Shown: positions 1 to 8,538, numbered from the stretch's first letter. The stretch: 64,000 nucleotides of DNA from Chryseobacterium cucumeris (GCF_001593385.1 NZ_LUVZ01000034.1:124001-188000); one strand, 5' to 3'. The notes: generated from the letters alone by a model not told the origin. Numbers and translations are program-made.

Positions 1-161
1 ACTGTAGGTAATACGTTGAAGTTTTCAGTTTTAAGGTTACCGTTGTTAGTTTCTACTTGAGAATAACCAACAGATCCTGATAAATATGTAGTTCCTTTAG
101 CAATCTGAGCGTTTGACAAACCGAAAAGTGCAACAGCACCCGCTAATAATATTTTTTTCAT
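1..161 (-). CDS. Outer-membrane beta-barrel protein (partial, cut by left edge)
   Basis: The first 53 residues of a minus-strand gene that runs off the left edge. It begins with a typical flavobacterial signal peptide (Met-Lys-Lys, a hydrophobic run, then Ser-Asn-Ala-Gln) and continues into alternating polar/hydrophobic sequence (TTYLSGSVGYSQVET) like the first strands of an outer-membrane porin-like barrel. Two more beta-barrel genes follow upstream in the same orientation, which supports the reading. It has its own promoter (TAAATTTG at 190-197). The substrate is unknown and the C-terminus is not visible. Confidence 0.75.
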   Translation of the reverse strand, partial: MKKILLAGAVALFGLSNAQIAKGTTYLSGSVGYSQVETNNGNLKTENFNVLPT

Positions 162-189
162 TTTAAAAAATTTTAATACTTTCTGAGGG

Positions 190-197
190 CAAATTTA
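190..197 (-). promoter_or_regulatory. -7 promoter box for the left-edge barrel gene
   Basis: On the minus strand this reads TAAATTTG, an exact match to the Bacteroidota -7 consensus TAnnTTTG, 28 bp before the ATG at 161. A 13-bp perfect palindrome, AGTGGTCACCACT (199-211), lies directly upstream where the promoter spacer would be, so it could be an operator. Promoter assignment is by motif only. Confidence 0.55.
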
Positions 198-573
198 CAG
201 TGGTCACCACTAATATTAAAATTTGTTAATGTGATTAATATCATTGTTAAAATTTAGGGTTTTGTAAAAATAAATCATAGTTAAGAGATGTTATTGAGTT
301 TTTCACAATATTATGAATAAAAAAATTATTTTTTTTCAACAACACTCAAATATATTTACTTTTTTAAATTTTCCGATTTTTTCTAAAACCTCATGAATCC
401 TGGAAAAATGATAAAATTAATTAACCTAAATCACTAATTTTAAAGTTATTAACTCTTAAAATTTAAACAATCGTTTATTATTTAAGACTATTTTCACATA
501 TTTCTAATCGTTATACATCCACTCTATTAAAAATTTCTGATCAGAAATCCGTATAGTCTATATATAAGTAATC

Positions 574-602
574 AAAAAACTCCGGTCTTTGGCCGGAGTT
601 TT
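574..602 (-). terminator. Intrinsic terminator after the 166-residue barrel gene
   Basis: AAAACTCCGG pairs with CCGGAGTTTT around a 7-nt loop, giving a 10-bp stem, and on the minus strand it is followed by a run of T. It lies 20 bp past the stop codon at 622. The A/T flanks are symmetric, so it could work on both strands. Confidence 0.8.
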
Positions 603-621
603 CATATGCAATTGCTTTTTC

Positions 622-1122
622 TTATTTCAAGAAGAAGTTATAACCAATGTTAACAGCTCCTACATTCCAGCTATAGCTTCCCCATCCCGGTAGGTCACGC
701 TTATTGCTGATAGATTGGTAACCGATGTACAACTCCCCTTTAGACATTTGATATCCAAATTTAGGTTGTGCATAGAAACCGCCATCTACTCCATCCTTTG
801 TAGAAATACCATATCCAAGATCTAACCCTACAAAGATTGGAGCTCCTTTAAATCTATATTTCCCGGAAACAGCTACAGGAACAAATCCGAAATCATCAAA
901 GTGATCTTTTCCGAAGAAATGAGAATATCCTGTGGTTACCCCAAGGTCAAGACCTTTAGCAATATTCCACATATAAGCTGCATCTACTCCTAATGTAAAC
1001 GAAGATACATCACTTGCATCTGATACGGGAACACCAATATGTCCACCGATTTTAAAACCTTCCTGCGCCTGAGCAACACCTCCTAAAAGTGCAAAAGCAC
1101 CTAGTAATAATAGTTTTTTCAT
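622..1122 (-). CDS. Outer-membrane beta-barrel protein, 166 aa
   Basis: A small predicted eight-strand outer-membrane barrel. Residues 1-20 form a signal peptide ending in Ala-Gln-Ala-Gln. The mature part alternates hydrophobic and polar residues with many Gly, Tyr and Phe (KFGYQMSKGELYIGYQS) and ends in a strand with a C-terminal aromatic (NIGYNFFLK), as expected for barrel assembly. It resembles the OmpW/outer_membrane_beta-barrel type of Bacteroidota. It has its own promoter (1149-1156) and terminator (574-602), so it is probably monocistronic. No ligand or function can be assigned. Confidence 0.8.
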   Translation of the reverse strand: MKKLLLLGAFALLGGVAQAQEGFKIGGHIGVPVSDASDVSSFTLGVDAAYMWNIAKGLDLGVTTGYSHFFGKDHFDDFGFVPVAVSGKYRFKGAPIFVGLDLGYGISTKDGVDGGFYAQPKFGYQMSKGELYIGYQSISNKRDLPGWGSYSWNVGAVNIGYNFFLK

Positions 1123-1148
1123 TTTTTTAGTAGCTTTGAATTACTGTG

Positions 1149-1156
1149 CAAAAGTA
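1149..1156 (-). promoter_or_regulatory. -7 promoter box for the 166-aa barrel gene
   Basis: The minus strand reads TACTTTTG, an exact TAnnTTTG match, 26 bp before the ATG at 1122. No clear TTG lies at the -33 position. Confidence 0.5.
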
Positions 1157-1255
1157 CTAATTATTTTTATCATCAGAATAAACTGCCCTATAACAGGAAA
1201 AGCAGAACAAAATTTGTCCTGCTTTATATTATTAATTGGTTCTAAAATTTCAGAA

Positions 1256-1918
1256 TTAGTTTCCTCCGAATTTGAAACCTACACCCACCTGAGCAAAGCT
1301 GTTTTTTACAGATCCTCCGCTGTTGTCATTGGATAGGTTGGATACTCCTAAACTGTATCTTGCATCAAAGAAAAGTCCGTTTTCCAGCATATATTCAACA
1401 CCTAAGAACGGAGCAAGGTTCAATGATTTGATATCTTTTTTAATATCTATATCACCGCCTTCACCTTCCATTTCTACATCAAGGAAATCTGAACCGATGA
1501 CAGTCTTTTGTTTAGCGGTAAGAATGATTCCTACATTAACACCTGCAGCTACAGAGAAACCTTCTGTAATAAAGTATTTTGCAGAAACAGGAACTAAAAG
1601 AGTCCCGAAAGTTACTTTAGTAGACTCCCCAAAATACATTCCTCCAGCGTTTACTCCGTCAATCTTTTCTTTAGCTCCAAGCGGTGAATACAAAACCTCT
1701 CCCTGAACAGCAAAGTTATCATTGAATTTGTACTCAGCCATTCCACCGATATAGAAGGTATATTTAGGAGACATTTTTCTTCCGTCAAGATCATCCTGCT
1801 TATCGTCTAGTTTAATAGTAGACATTGCGAAACCGGCTTTTGGACCAAATCGAAATTCCTGTGCGTTGGCACAAATTCCCATAGCAGCGACCGCTGCAAC
1901 AAGTAAAAGTTTTTTCAT
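1256..1918 (-). CDS. Outer-membrane beta-barrel protein (PorT-like), 220 aa
   Basis: A signal peptide covers residues 1-19 (ending ANAQ) and is followed by EFRFGPKAGFAMSTIK, the usual start of the flavobacterial outer_membrane_beta-barrel (PorT-like) family. Further paired strands follow, and the chain ends in a Phe-rich last strand (VGVGFKFGGN). Length and layout fit the family. It is in the same orientation as two smaller barrel genes but has its own promoter (1947-1976). The fold is clear; the role (porin, adhesion, envelope support) is not. Confidence 0.8.
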   Translation of the reverse strand: MKKLLLVAAVAAMGICANAQEFRFGPKAGFAMSTIKLDDKQDDLDGRKMSPKYTFYIGGMAEYKFNDNFAVQGEVLYSPLGAKEKIDGVNAGGMYFGESTKVTFGTLLVPVSAKYFITEGFSVAAGVNVGIILTAKQKTVIGSDFLDVEMEGEGGDIDIKKDIKSLNLAPFLGVEYMLENGLFFDARYSLGVSNLSNDNSGGSVKNSFAQVGVGFKFGGN

Positions 1919-1946
1919 GTTTAGTTAGTTTTACATTTAAGGTGTG

Positions 1947-1976
1947 CAAAACTAACTATTTTTTTCAAATTAACAA
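1947..1976 (-). promoter_or_regulatory. Bacteroidota-type promoter (TTG-N19-TAGTTTTG)
   Basis: On the minus strand TTG (1974-1976) is 19 bp upstream of TAGTTTTG (1947-1954). Both boxes and the spacing match the major sigma-factor promoter of Bacteroidota. It lies 28 bp before the barrel gene starting at 1918. Confidence 0.6.
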
Positions 1977-2035
1977 ATTTTAACCGACTTATTTAAGGTT
2001 AATAAAAGGTTAATGGAAACTTTTACTTATTTTTA

Positions 2036-2995
2036 TTAGTCGTTTCTTAGTCTTTTCTCTTCGTCGTTATAAGCAAGGATAATCTTTCTTACTACCGGGT
2101 GTCTTACCACATCTTCTTCTGTAAGATGTACAAATCCGATTTCTTTTACCCCATTTAAAATTCTCATGGCCTCTTTCAATCCGGATTGTTGATTTTTCGG
2201 AAGGTCAATCTGGCTTGGATCTCCTGTGATAATGAACTTGGCATTCATTCCCATTCTGGTAAGGAACATTTTCATCTGAGCATGGGTGGTGTTCTGTGCT
2301 TCATCAAGAATCACAAAAGCATCATCCAGTGTACGCCCTCTCATGAACGCCAATGGTGCCACTTCAATTACTTTCTTCTCCATGAAACCTTCCAGTTTCT
2401 CATGCGGAATCATATCACGAAGCGCATCATACAAAGGTTGTAAATATGGATCCAGCTTTTCTTTAAGATCACCCGGAAGAAATCCCAGACTCTCCCCTGC
2501 TTCTACAGCCGGTCTTGTCAGGATAATTCTTTTTACTTCTTTATCTCTCAAAGCTCTTGCTGCCAACGCAACGCTGGTATATGTTTTTCCTGTACCTGCA
2601 GGTCCAATGGCGAAAACCATGTCCTTTTTCTCCGTTTCCTTTACAAGCTTTTTAAGGTTGGTCGTCTTAGCTTTAATAACTTTTCCGTTGACTCCTTTTA
2701 CAATGATATCCTGATCGAATACCAGTTGCTTCTCATTTTCGTCTTTAATATTCAATATATTTTCAACATCTTTCAGCCCTATTGAATTGTTTTTGGAGAT
2801 AAAACTGACAATATCATCCAGTTTTTGTTTCAGTATGTCTAAAGCTTCCTGATTTCCCATGGCAAAGATAAAATGATCTCTTCCTGTAATTTTAATGGTT
2901 GGAAAGCTTGATTTTATTAAGTTGAAATATTGGTTATTAACTCCATAGAAGATTTTCGCATCGATATCTTCCAAATCATATGTTAATTCAAACAT
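2036..2995 (-). CDS. phoH: PhoH family protein (putative RNA-linked ATPase)
   Basis: A cytoplasmic ATPase of the PhoH family at full family length (319 aa). An N-terminal region of about 110 residues resembles the nucleic-acid-binding segment of PhoH-like proteins. The PhoH domain follows, with Walker A GPAGTGKT (131-138) and Walker B VILDEAQN near residue 230, then the conserved TGDPSQIDLP motif. PhoH proteins are linked to RNA metabolism, often beside ybeY, but here the neighbours are an unrelated barrel gene and a divergent DUF62 gene. A TAAATTTG box upstream (3038-3045) suggests separate transcription. Family assignment is secure; substrate and partners are not. Confidence 0.93.
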   Translation of the reverse strand: MFELTYDLEDIDAKIFYGVNNQYFNLIKSSFPTIKITGRDHFIFAMGNQEALDILKQKLDDIVSFISKNNSIGLKDVENILNIKDENEKQLVFDQDIIVKGVNGKVIKAKTTNLKKLVKETEKKDMVFAIGPAGTGKTYTSVALAARALRDKEVKRIILTRPAVEAGESLGFLPGDLKEKLDPYLQPLYDALRDMIPHEKLEGFMEKKVIEVAPLAFMRGRTLDDAFVILDEAQNTTHAQMKMFLTRMGMNAKFIITGDPSQIDLPKNQQSGLKEAMRILNGVKEIGFVHLTEEDVVRHPVVRKIILAYNDEEKRLRND

Positions 2996-3037
2996 GCAGT
3001 ATTTTTATTTTTAGATTTTAAAATTAAAGCTTTTTTT

Positions 3038-3045
3038 CAAATTTA
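3038..3045 (-). promoter_or_regulatory. -7 promoter box for phoH
   Basis: The minus strand reads TAAATTTG, with a TTG 17 bp upstream. It lies 42 bp before the phoH start in the short divergent region shared with the DUF62 gene. Confidence 0.5.
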
Positions 3046-3092
3046 TATCAAATTCTTTTCAACAATCTTTCGGGCTTTCTTTTTATTTTAAA

Positions 3093-3100
3093 TAACTTTG
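3093..3100 (+). promoter_or_regulatory. -7 promoter box for the DUF62 gene
   Basis: TAACTTTG is an exact TAnnTTTG match 28 bp before the ATG at 3129. It is one half of a divergent promoter pair with phoH. Confidence 0.5.
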
Positions 3101-3128
3101 CAATACTACACTATTCTATAAATTGCTC

Positions 3129-3956
3129 ATGTCAATTATTACCCTTACTTCGGATTTCGGAAATTTAGATTACAGAGTTGCTGCTGTAAAAGGCAAAATT
3201 CTGTCTCTAAACCCTGAGGTTAATATTATTGATATAACCCACGAAATCCAGGCATTCAATCTTATACAGACTTCATATATTGTAAGAAATGCTTATAAAT
3301 ATTTTCCCAAAGGAAGCATTCACATTCTTTCCGTAGACAGTTTTTACAGCAAATCAAGAAAGAATATCCTCTATAAAGCAGACGGATCTTACTTCCTGGC
3401 GGCAGACAACGGCCTTTTGAGCCTTATATTTTTTGATATTAAACCGGAAGCCATCTACGAACTTACGCTGAACAATCGTTTTGATGACGTTATCAACTTT
3501 ACTTCTACAGACATTTTTGTTCCTGCAGCAGTGCATCTTGCCAATGGCGGACTTCCTGAAGTCATAGGAAGGAAAATAAGCACCGCAAAACAACTTATGT
3601 TTCCACGAGCGGTTTATAATGAATCGGAAGGGATGATTATTGGTGAAGTGACTTATATTGATAATTTCGGAAATATAATATCAAATATCAATAAAGATTT
3701 TTTTGAGAACATCAGTAAAGGTTACAACAGTTTTACCATAAAATTCAGAAATTTAAGCCTTTCAAGAATATTTTCCAGCCATACAGAAGTTGTTTCAGAC
3801 TGGAAAAGGGAGACCGAATTCCACGGACAGTCTGCGGCAATATTCAATGATAGTCAGTTATTGGAGCTTACCATCTACAAAGGAAGCAAGAAAAACGGCG
3901 CTAAAAGCCTGTTTGGACTGAATGTGGGAGAAAATATTTATATTGAATTCAGCTAA
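3129..3956 (+). CDS. DUF62-family S-adenosyl-l-methionine hydroxide adenosyltransferase
   Basis: A 275-residue member of the DUF62 family (SAM hydrolase, related to fluorinases), which splits SAM into adenosine and methionine. The N-terminus has the family signature ITLTSDFG followed by YRVAAVKGKI. Further conserved parts are DITHEI, a VDSFYS segment and the FVPAAVHLANG stretch. The C-terminal half has the GEVTYIDNFGNIISNI region found in the smaller second domain. I take the ATG at 3129; an in-frame TTG six bases upstream would add two residues. It is divergent from phoH and followed by an E2 gene with its own promoter. Confidence 0.88.
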   Translation: MSIITLTSDFGNLDYRVAAVKGKILSLNPEVNIIDITHEIQAFNLIQTSYIVRNAYKYFPKGSIHILSVDSFYSKSRKNILYKADGSYFLAADNGLLSLIFFDIKPEAIYELTLNNRFDDVINFTSTDIFVPAAVHLANGGLPEVIGRKISTAKQLMFPRAVYNESEGMIIGEVTYIDNFGNIISNINKDFFENISKGYNSFTIKFRNLSLSRIFSSHTEVVSDWKRETEFHGQSAAIFNDSQLLELTIYKGSKKNGAKSLFGLNVGENIYIEFS

Positions 3957-3991
3957 GATTATATATTTCTTAAAAAAACCGATTTTTTTTA

Positions 3992-3999
3992 TATATTTG
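3992..3999 (+). promoter_or_regulatory. -7 promoter box for the E2 gene
   Basis: TATATTTG matches TAnnTTTG 20 bp before the ATG at 4020, so the E2 gene need not depend on the DUF62 gene ahead of it. Confidence 0.45.
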
Positions 4000-4019
4000 T
4001 CAAAATCTAAAAATCAAAA

Positions 4020-5327
4020 ATGGCAGAATACAAATTATTGCTTCCTTCCATGGGAGAAGGGGTTATGGAAGCGACAATTATCACTTGGTTATTCAATGAA
4101 GGTGATAACGTAAAGGAGGATGACTCCGTAGTAGAAATTGCAACAGATAAAGTAGATTCAGACGTACCGACACCAGTTTCGGGGAAAATTGTAAAAATTT
4201 TAAAGCAAAAAGATGAAGTTGCAAAAGTAGGTGAAGCCATTGCTATTTTAGAAATTGAAGGAGAAGGCGCAGCTTCAGAAGAAGTAAAAACTGAAACTCC
4301 GGCGGCTACTCCGGATGCTGAAACTTTAAAAACGATTGAAGAGCCTCTACAAACAGTAGCTGCTTCAAACGTAGAATTCTCAGGAGATCTTTATCTGTCT
4401 CCACTTGTAAAATCTATCGCACAACAGGAAAATATTTCTGAAACTGAACTGAAATCTATCAAAGGAAGCGGTTTAGAAGGAAGAATTACCAAAGAAGATA
4501 TATTAGCATATGTTGCTAACAGAGGAAGCAAGCCAGCTCAGCAGGCTGCTCCGGTACAGACAGCTTCAACTCCACAACCGGCAGTATCAGCTCCGGCAGC
4601 TACTATTCCGGTAAGTGCAGGTGATGAGATCATTCCAATGGACAGAATGAGAAAGATCATCGCTGAAAACATGGTGAAAGCAAAACAAATTGCTCCACAC
4701 GTTACTTCTTTCATTGAAACAGACGTTACCAACGTTGTAAAATGGAGAAATAAAAACAAAGCTGTATTCGAAAAACGTGAAGGTGAAAAACTGACTTTCA
4801 TGCCTATTTTCGTAAAAGCGGTAGTGAAGGCAATCCAGGATTTCCCAATGATCAATGTTTCTGTAAATGGTGAAAACATCATCAAAAAGAAAAACATCAA
4901 CATCGGTATGGCTACTGCCCTTCCGGACGGAAACCTTATCGTTCCAGTTATCAAAAATGCAGATCAGTTATCTCTTTCAGGGCTTGCAAAAGCAATCAAT
5001 GATTTAGCTTACAGAGCAAGAAACAAGAAATTGAGACCAGAGGATACTCAAGGGGCAACATATACAATTTCTAACGTAGGAAGCTTCGGTAACCTTATGG
5101 GAACACCGATCATTCCTCAGCCTCAGGTAGCTATTTTAGCAATCGGAGCAATCGTTAAGAAGCCTGCAGTTCTTGAAACAGCTGACGGAGATGTAATTGC
5201 GATCAGAAACTTAATGTTCATGTCTCACTCTTATGACCACAGAGTGGTAGACGGTTCCCTAGGAGGAATGATGCTTAAGCATGTTCACGACTACCTTGAA
5301 AACTGGGATCTAAACACAGAAATATAA
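4020..5327 (+). CDS. Dihydrolipoamide acyltransferase (2-oxoacid dehydrogenase E2)
   Basis: An acyl-transfer core subunit of a 2-oxoacid dehydrogenase complex (435 aa). Residues 1-76 form a lipoyl domain with the lipoyl-lysine in ATDKVDSD (Lys44). A Pro/Ala linker leads to an E3/E1-binding domain (about 121-166, SPLVKSIAQ...GRITKEDI). After a second flexible linker comes the catalytic domain with SHSYDHRVVDG near the C-terminus. Sequence style fits branched-chain or pyruvate E2 rather than the 2-oxoglutarate enzyme, which is encoded separately at 22147-23400. No E1 gene is adjacent, so the substrate is uncertain. A strong terminator follows. Confidence 0.9.
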   Translation: MAEYKLLLPSMGEGVMEATIITWLFNEGDNVKEDDSVVEIATDKVDSDVPTPVSGKIVKILKQKDEVAKVGEAIAILEIEGEGAASEEVKTETPAATPDAETLKTIEEPLQTVAASNVEFSGDLYLSPLVKSIAQQENISETELKSIKGSGLEGRITKEDILAYVANRGSKPAQQAAPVQTASTPQPAVSAPAATIPVSAGDEIIPMDRMRKIIAENMVKAKQIAPHVTSFIETDVTNVVKWRNKNKAVFEKREGEKLTFMPIFVKAVVKAIQDFPMINVSVNGENIIKKKNINIGMATALPDGNLIVPVIKNADQLSLSGLAKAINDLAYRARNKKLRPEDTQGATYTISNVGSFGNLMGTPIIPQPQVAILAIGAIVKKPAVLETADGDVIAIRNLMFMSHSYDHRVVDGSLGGMMLKHVHDYLENWDLNTEI

Positions 5328-5381
5328 GTAATAAAATAATCAGTAATAAGTAATTTTACTTATTGTTGATCACATAAAATG

Positions 5382-5419
5382 AAAACCTTCGGTTAAATCG
5401 AAGGTTTTTTGTTTTTTTA
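5382..5419 (+). terminator. Intrinsic terminator after the E2 gene
   Basis: AAAACCTTCG pairs with CGAAGGTTTT across a 7-nt loop, followed by a T-rich tract, 55 bp past the E2 stop codon. Confidence 0.85.
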
Positions 5420-5597
5420 CTACTTAAGCTTAACAACGTCCTAAACACTAAATATCCCATTGAATAAATACCAAATATTCAACAAAATCAACAATCACCT
5501 ATCAAATCATCAATTATTTAAATATTTATACACTGTATTAATTTTTTGGAAATTAGATTGATTAGCATTATTTTTAAACAAAATATTATTGAGAAAA

Positions 5598-6224
5598 ATG
5601 GATCCGGATTACAGGAAATATGATGTCACAAGGTTTTTTGATTTCACAGAACAGGATGAAAAACTCATTACTGAAATCTATGATCTGCTTTCTCTATCGT
5701 ATGATATTACTGTCATTGATGTCAAAGAGTCCCCATATGAACAGTTCAGCTCTTTTGATATGTATCCGTTATTTATTCCACGCATCTGTTACCTGGTGAA
5801 GGATATGAATAACAGCAATAACTCTTTCTATCTTTTTATCGTCAGTAAAGTGGGAATAAATTCCAAAGGCGGACGTTTAGATCGTAAATATGACACTATC
5901 CAGCTTTGGGGATTAAAAAAACTTGAAGAAGATTTTGGGTATATTTCCATTAATAAAAAGAAGCTAATGGATAAGATTGCAGGAATCTTCAACAGTTTCT
6001 CTATTAATTTTAAAGATCCTGACTTTAAAGATTTTTATGTCGTGGGAAGTGATTCGTTTAAAACCATGAGCTTTTTAACCCAAAAAAGAAAAGAAACAAT
6101 AAAAAGCTTCTCTGATGAAGGCTTTAAGCTTGAAGTCAGAAACAGCATTTTAAGTTTTGGTATACCTGATATTCTTACGGTTGAAAATGCTGAAATCACC
6201 TCAAAGTTTTTAAACGAAATATAA
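5598..6224 (+). CDS. Unknown protein, 208 aa
   Basis: I do not recognise a family. The product is a soluble, charged protein without signal peptide or membrane segments, rich in Asp, Lys, Phe and Ser. Mixed alpha/beta character is likely (for example SYDITVIDVKE, SFYLFIVSKVG). I start at ATG 5598; an in-frame TTG nine bases upstream is less likely. It sits alone after a strong terminator and 41 bp before the ClC channel gene in the same orientation, so the two may be co-transcribed. Codon use looks like that of the neighbours. Confidence 0.7.
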   Translation: MDPDYRKYDVTRFFDFTEQDEKLITEIYDLLSLSYDITVIDVKESPYEQFSSFDMYPLFIPRICYLVKDMNNSNNSFYLFIVSKVGINSKGGRLDRKYDTIQLWGLKKLEEDFGYISINKKKLMDKIAGIFNSFSINFKDPDFKDFYVVGSDSFKTMSFLTQKRKETIKSFSDEGFKLEVRNSILSFGIPDILTVENAEITSKFLNEI

Positions 6225-6265
6225 TTTCCAAAATTTACCGTAATTTCATCCCTCAAAACCTGCAG

Positions 6266-7651
6266 ATGCTGAAAATTTTTACCCTCATAAAAAGATCCCT
6301 CAAAAATTCTTTCGACAATATCCGGAATGAACAGCTTAAGCATAATCTGCTTCAGGCCATTCCCTTTTGGATAGGATCTGTCATAACAGGCTTTTTTGCT
6401 GTGATGTACGCACAGGTATTTGCATGGGGCGAACATCTGATGAATTTCATTTTCGACTGGCACGCATGGATGATCTTTATTATTGCACCTGTTGGATTTG
6501 TACTTTCCTGGTGGCTGGTGAAAGAATTTGCTCCCAATGCCAAAGGAAGTGGTATTCCGCAAGTGATGGCAGCTGTAGAACTGGCTAACCCGAAAGAACA
6601 TAGGAAAATCCGGAATCTTTTAAGTATTAAGATTATTTTTTTCAAAATACTTTCTTCTGTTGTTCTGGTCATCGGAGGAGGCGCTGTAGGACGTGAAGGC
6701 CCTACCATTCAGATTGCCGGCTCTGTTTTCAGAAAAGTGAATGAATATCTTCCCGAATGGTGGCCAAAGATTTCCAAAAAAAATATGATTATGACGGGAG
6801 CGGCAGCAGGACTTGCTGCAGCGTTCAATACTCCGTTGGGAGGAATTGTTTTCGCTGTGGAAGAGCTGTCAAAAACCCATATCAATTACTTCAAAACAGC
6901 CTTGTTTACGGCGGTAATCATTGCAGGTCTTACAGCACAAACATTGGCAGGATCTTATTTATATCTGGGATATCCGAAGACCAATGATGTTTCCTTAATG
7001 GTTATGCTTCCGATCATACTAGTTGCTGCTACTGCTGGCATTATGGCCAGCCAGCTATCTGTTACCATGCTTAAAATCAATAGCTGGAAGAAGAAAAAAC
7101 TGAAAACAGATAAAGCCAACGTGGTATTTCTGATCATTTGTGCCTTAATTATCGCTTCCATCGCCTATTTTATCAACAGAGAAGTACTGGGCTCCGGAAA
7201 AGAAATTATGGAGCGTGTCCTTTTTACCAAAGATAAGCACGAAGACTGGTATGTTCCTATCCTCAGAATGCTGGGGCCTGCCCTTTCCTTTACTTCCGGA
7301 GGTGCCGGCGGAATTTTTGCTCCGGCTCTTACTGCGGGAGCAAGTATAGGTTCTGTTATTTCAGGAATTATTCATTTAACACCCAACGAAACCAATGTGG
7401 TGATTCTGGCAGGAATGGTTGCCTTTCTTACCGGCATAACAAGGGCTCCGTTTACTTCAGCCATTATTGTACTGGAAATGACAGACAGACATTCCCTGAT
7501 ATTCCATCTGATGCTTGCCGGAATGATCTCTTCTATTGCTTCCATCCTGGTAAGCAGACATTCTTTGTATGATGTTTTGAAGGTGAATTTTCTGACGGAA
7601 ATAAGAAACCAGGATGAACAGAATGCAGGAATTCATAGCAAAGGGGAATAA
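6266..7651 (+). CDS. ClC-type chloride channel or H+/Cl- antiporter
   Basis: An inner-membrane ClC protein (461 aa) with about ten or more hydrophobic helices. All three anion-selectivity signatures are visible: GSGIP (94-98), GREGP (142-146) and GGIFAP (348-353). The gating glutamate (Glu144) and the inner glutamate that marks proton-coupled members (FAVEE, Glu199/200) are both present, so by family knowledge it is more likely an antiporter than a passive channel. No CBS domains follow, as in short bacterial forms. It starts 41 bp after the unknown gene and ends before the ribosomal operon promoter. Confidence 0.93.
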   Translation: MLKIFTLIKRSLKNSFDNIRNEQLKHNLLQAIPFWIGSVITGFFAVMYAQVFAWGEHLMNFIFDWHAWMIFIIAPVGFVLSWWLVKEFAPNAKGSGIPQVMAAVELANPKEHRKIRNLLSIKIIFFKILSSVVLVIGGGAVGREGPTIQIAGSVFRKVNEYLPEWWPKISKKNMIMTGAAAGLAAAFNTPLGGIVFAVEELSKTHINYFKTALFTAVIIAGLTAQTLAGSYLYLGYPKTNDVSLMVMLPIILVAATAGIMASQLSVTMLKINSWKKKKLKTDKANVVFLIICALIIASIAYFINREVLGSGKEIMERVLFTKDKHEDWYVPILRMLGPALSFTSGGAGGIFAPALTAGASIGSVISGIIHLTPNETNVVILAGMVAFLTGITRAPFTSAIIVLEMTDRHSLIFHLMLAGMISSIASILVSRHSLYDVLKVNFLTEIRNQDEQNAGIHSKGE

Positions 7652-7687
7652 TTAATCTCAGGAATCATCAACTATTTCACAGATCTC

Positions 7688-7718
7688 TTGCATATAAGAA
7701 ATATATTTTCTACTTTTG
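7688..7718 (+). promoter_or_regulatory. Promoter of the rpsF-rpsR-rplI operon
   Basis: TTG (7688-7690), a 20-bp spacer, then TACTTTTG (7711-7718): a textbook Bacteroidota promoter 33 bp before the rpsF ATG at 7752. Its good match suits a highly expressed ribosomal operon. Confidence 0.75.
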
Positions 7719-7751
7719 CACCTCGAAATAATTAACAAATTTTTTAACATT

Positions 7752-8093
7752 ATGAACAATTACGAAACTGTTTTCATTTTAACTCCCGTTCTATCTGAGG
7801 CACAGGTAGAGGAAGCAGTGAACAAGTATGTAGATCTAATCAAAGAAAAGAACTGCGAAATCGTTGCTAAAGAAAACTGGGGATTAAAAAAATTAGCTTA
7901 CCCAATTCAATTGAAAAAGAATGGGTTCTATACTTTAATCGAATTTAAAGGAGAAGGTACTGTAGTTGCTGATTTAGAATTAGCATTTAAGCGTGACGAA
8001 AGAGTAATCCGTTACCTTACTACAAAACTTGACAAGCACGCTGTAGAGTACGCTGTAACAAGAAGAGCTAAAGTAAAAGCAGCTAAAGCTTAA
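7752..8093 (+). CDS. rpsF: 30S ribosomal protein S6
   Basis: A small-subunit ribosomal protein that binds with S18 on the 16S rRNA platform. The 113 residues start [14 protein letters not shown] and contain the [13 protein letters not shown] and [16 protein letters not shown] segments typical of S6. The reading frame stays open further upstream, but ATG 7752 gives the family's normal N-terminus and is correctly placed behind the promoter. First gene of rpsF-rpsR-rplI, 32 bp ahead of rpsR. Confidence 0.97.
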   Translation: MNNYETVFILTPVLSEAQVEEAVNKYVDLIKEKNCEIVAKENWGLKKLAYPIQLKKNGFYTLIEFKGEGTVVADLELAFKRDERVIRYLTTKLDKHAVEYAVTRRAKVKAAKA

Positions 8094-8125
8094 TTATTAA
8101 CCCTATTTTTTAAAAAAGACAAGAC

Positions 8126-8428
8126 ATGGCAATAGATGAAATGGCTAAACAAGCCTCAGCAGGAGGAGAATCAGAAGTAAAATTCCTTACTCCACTTGAT
8201 ATCAATACAAAATCTGAAAAGAAATATTGTAGATTCAAAAAATACGGAATTAAGCACGTTGATTACAAAGATGCTGATTTCTTATTACAATTTGTAAACG
8301 AGCAAGGTAAAATTTTACCAAGAAGATACACCGGAACTTCTTTAAAATACCAAAGAAAAGTTTCTGCTGCTATCAAAAGAGCAAGACACCTTGCTTTACT
8401 ACCATACGTAGCTGACTTATTGAAATAA
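8126..8428 (+). CDS. rpsR: 30S ribosomal protein S18
   Basis: A small-subunit ribosomal protein partnering S6. The 100 residues include the family core [36 protein letters not shown] and [13 protein letters not shown]. The N-terminus is about 20 residues longer than in many proteobacterial S18 proteins and is poorly conserved, as is common in Bacteroidota. It is followed by a hairpin (8445-8468) that may reduce readthrough into rplI. Confidence 0.97.
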   Translation: MAIDEMAKQASAGGESEVKFLTPLDINTKSEKKYCRFKKYGIKHVDYKDADFLLQFVNEQGKILPRRYTGTSLKYQRKVSAAIKRARHLALLPYVADLLK

Positions 8429-8444
8429 GACAAAAATAAATAAG

Positions 8445-8468
8445 AGAAGAGGTTTTTCCTCTTCTTTT
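8445..8468 (+). terminator. Hairpin between rpsR and rplI (attenuator-like)
   Basis: AGAAGAGG pairs with CCTCTTCT around a T5 loop and is followed by a short T run. As it lies inside an operon, it could be a partial terminator that sets the ratio of L9 to S6/S18, or rplI may have its own promoter. Confidence 0.6.
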
Positions 8469-8538
8469 GTTGCTGAATACATCATTAATTCTAACTTGAT
8501 TTTAGATACAACCTAAAATCTTAAAAAGGACAACAACA

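Larger units (their letters stand above)
162..621. other. Gene-less intergenic stretch (460 bp)
   Basis: Very AT-rich. It contains the promoter and palindrome of the left-edge barrel gene (190-211) and, at its other end, the terminator of the next barrel gene (574-602). The middle (about 240-570) shows only runs of A and T, with no convincing ORF or folded RNA. Confidence 0.6.

Noticed and set aside
4538..4954. A 138-codon hydrophobic open frame antisense to the E2 gene
   Set aside because: It lies inside the conserved E2 coding region; the hydrophobic look comes from the reverse complement of Lys/Ala/Val-rich codons.
6035..6601. A 188-codon minus-strand open frame overlapping the unknown 208-residue gene and the ClC gene
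   Set aside because: It covers the N-terminal part of an unmistakable ClC protein and the gap before it; no promoter, signal or family match.
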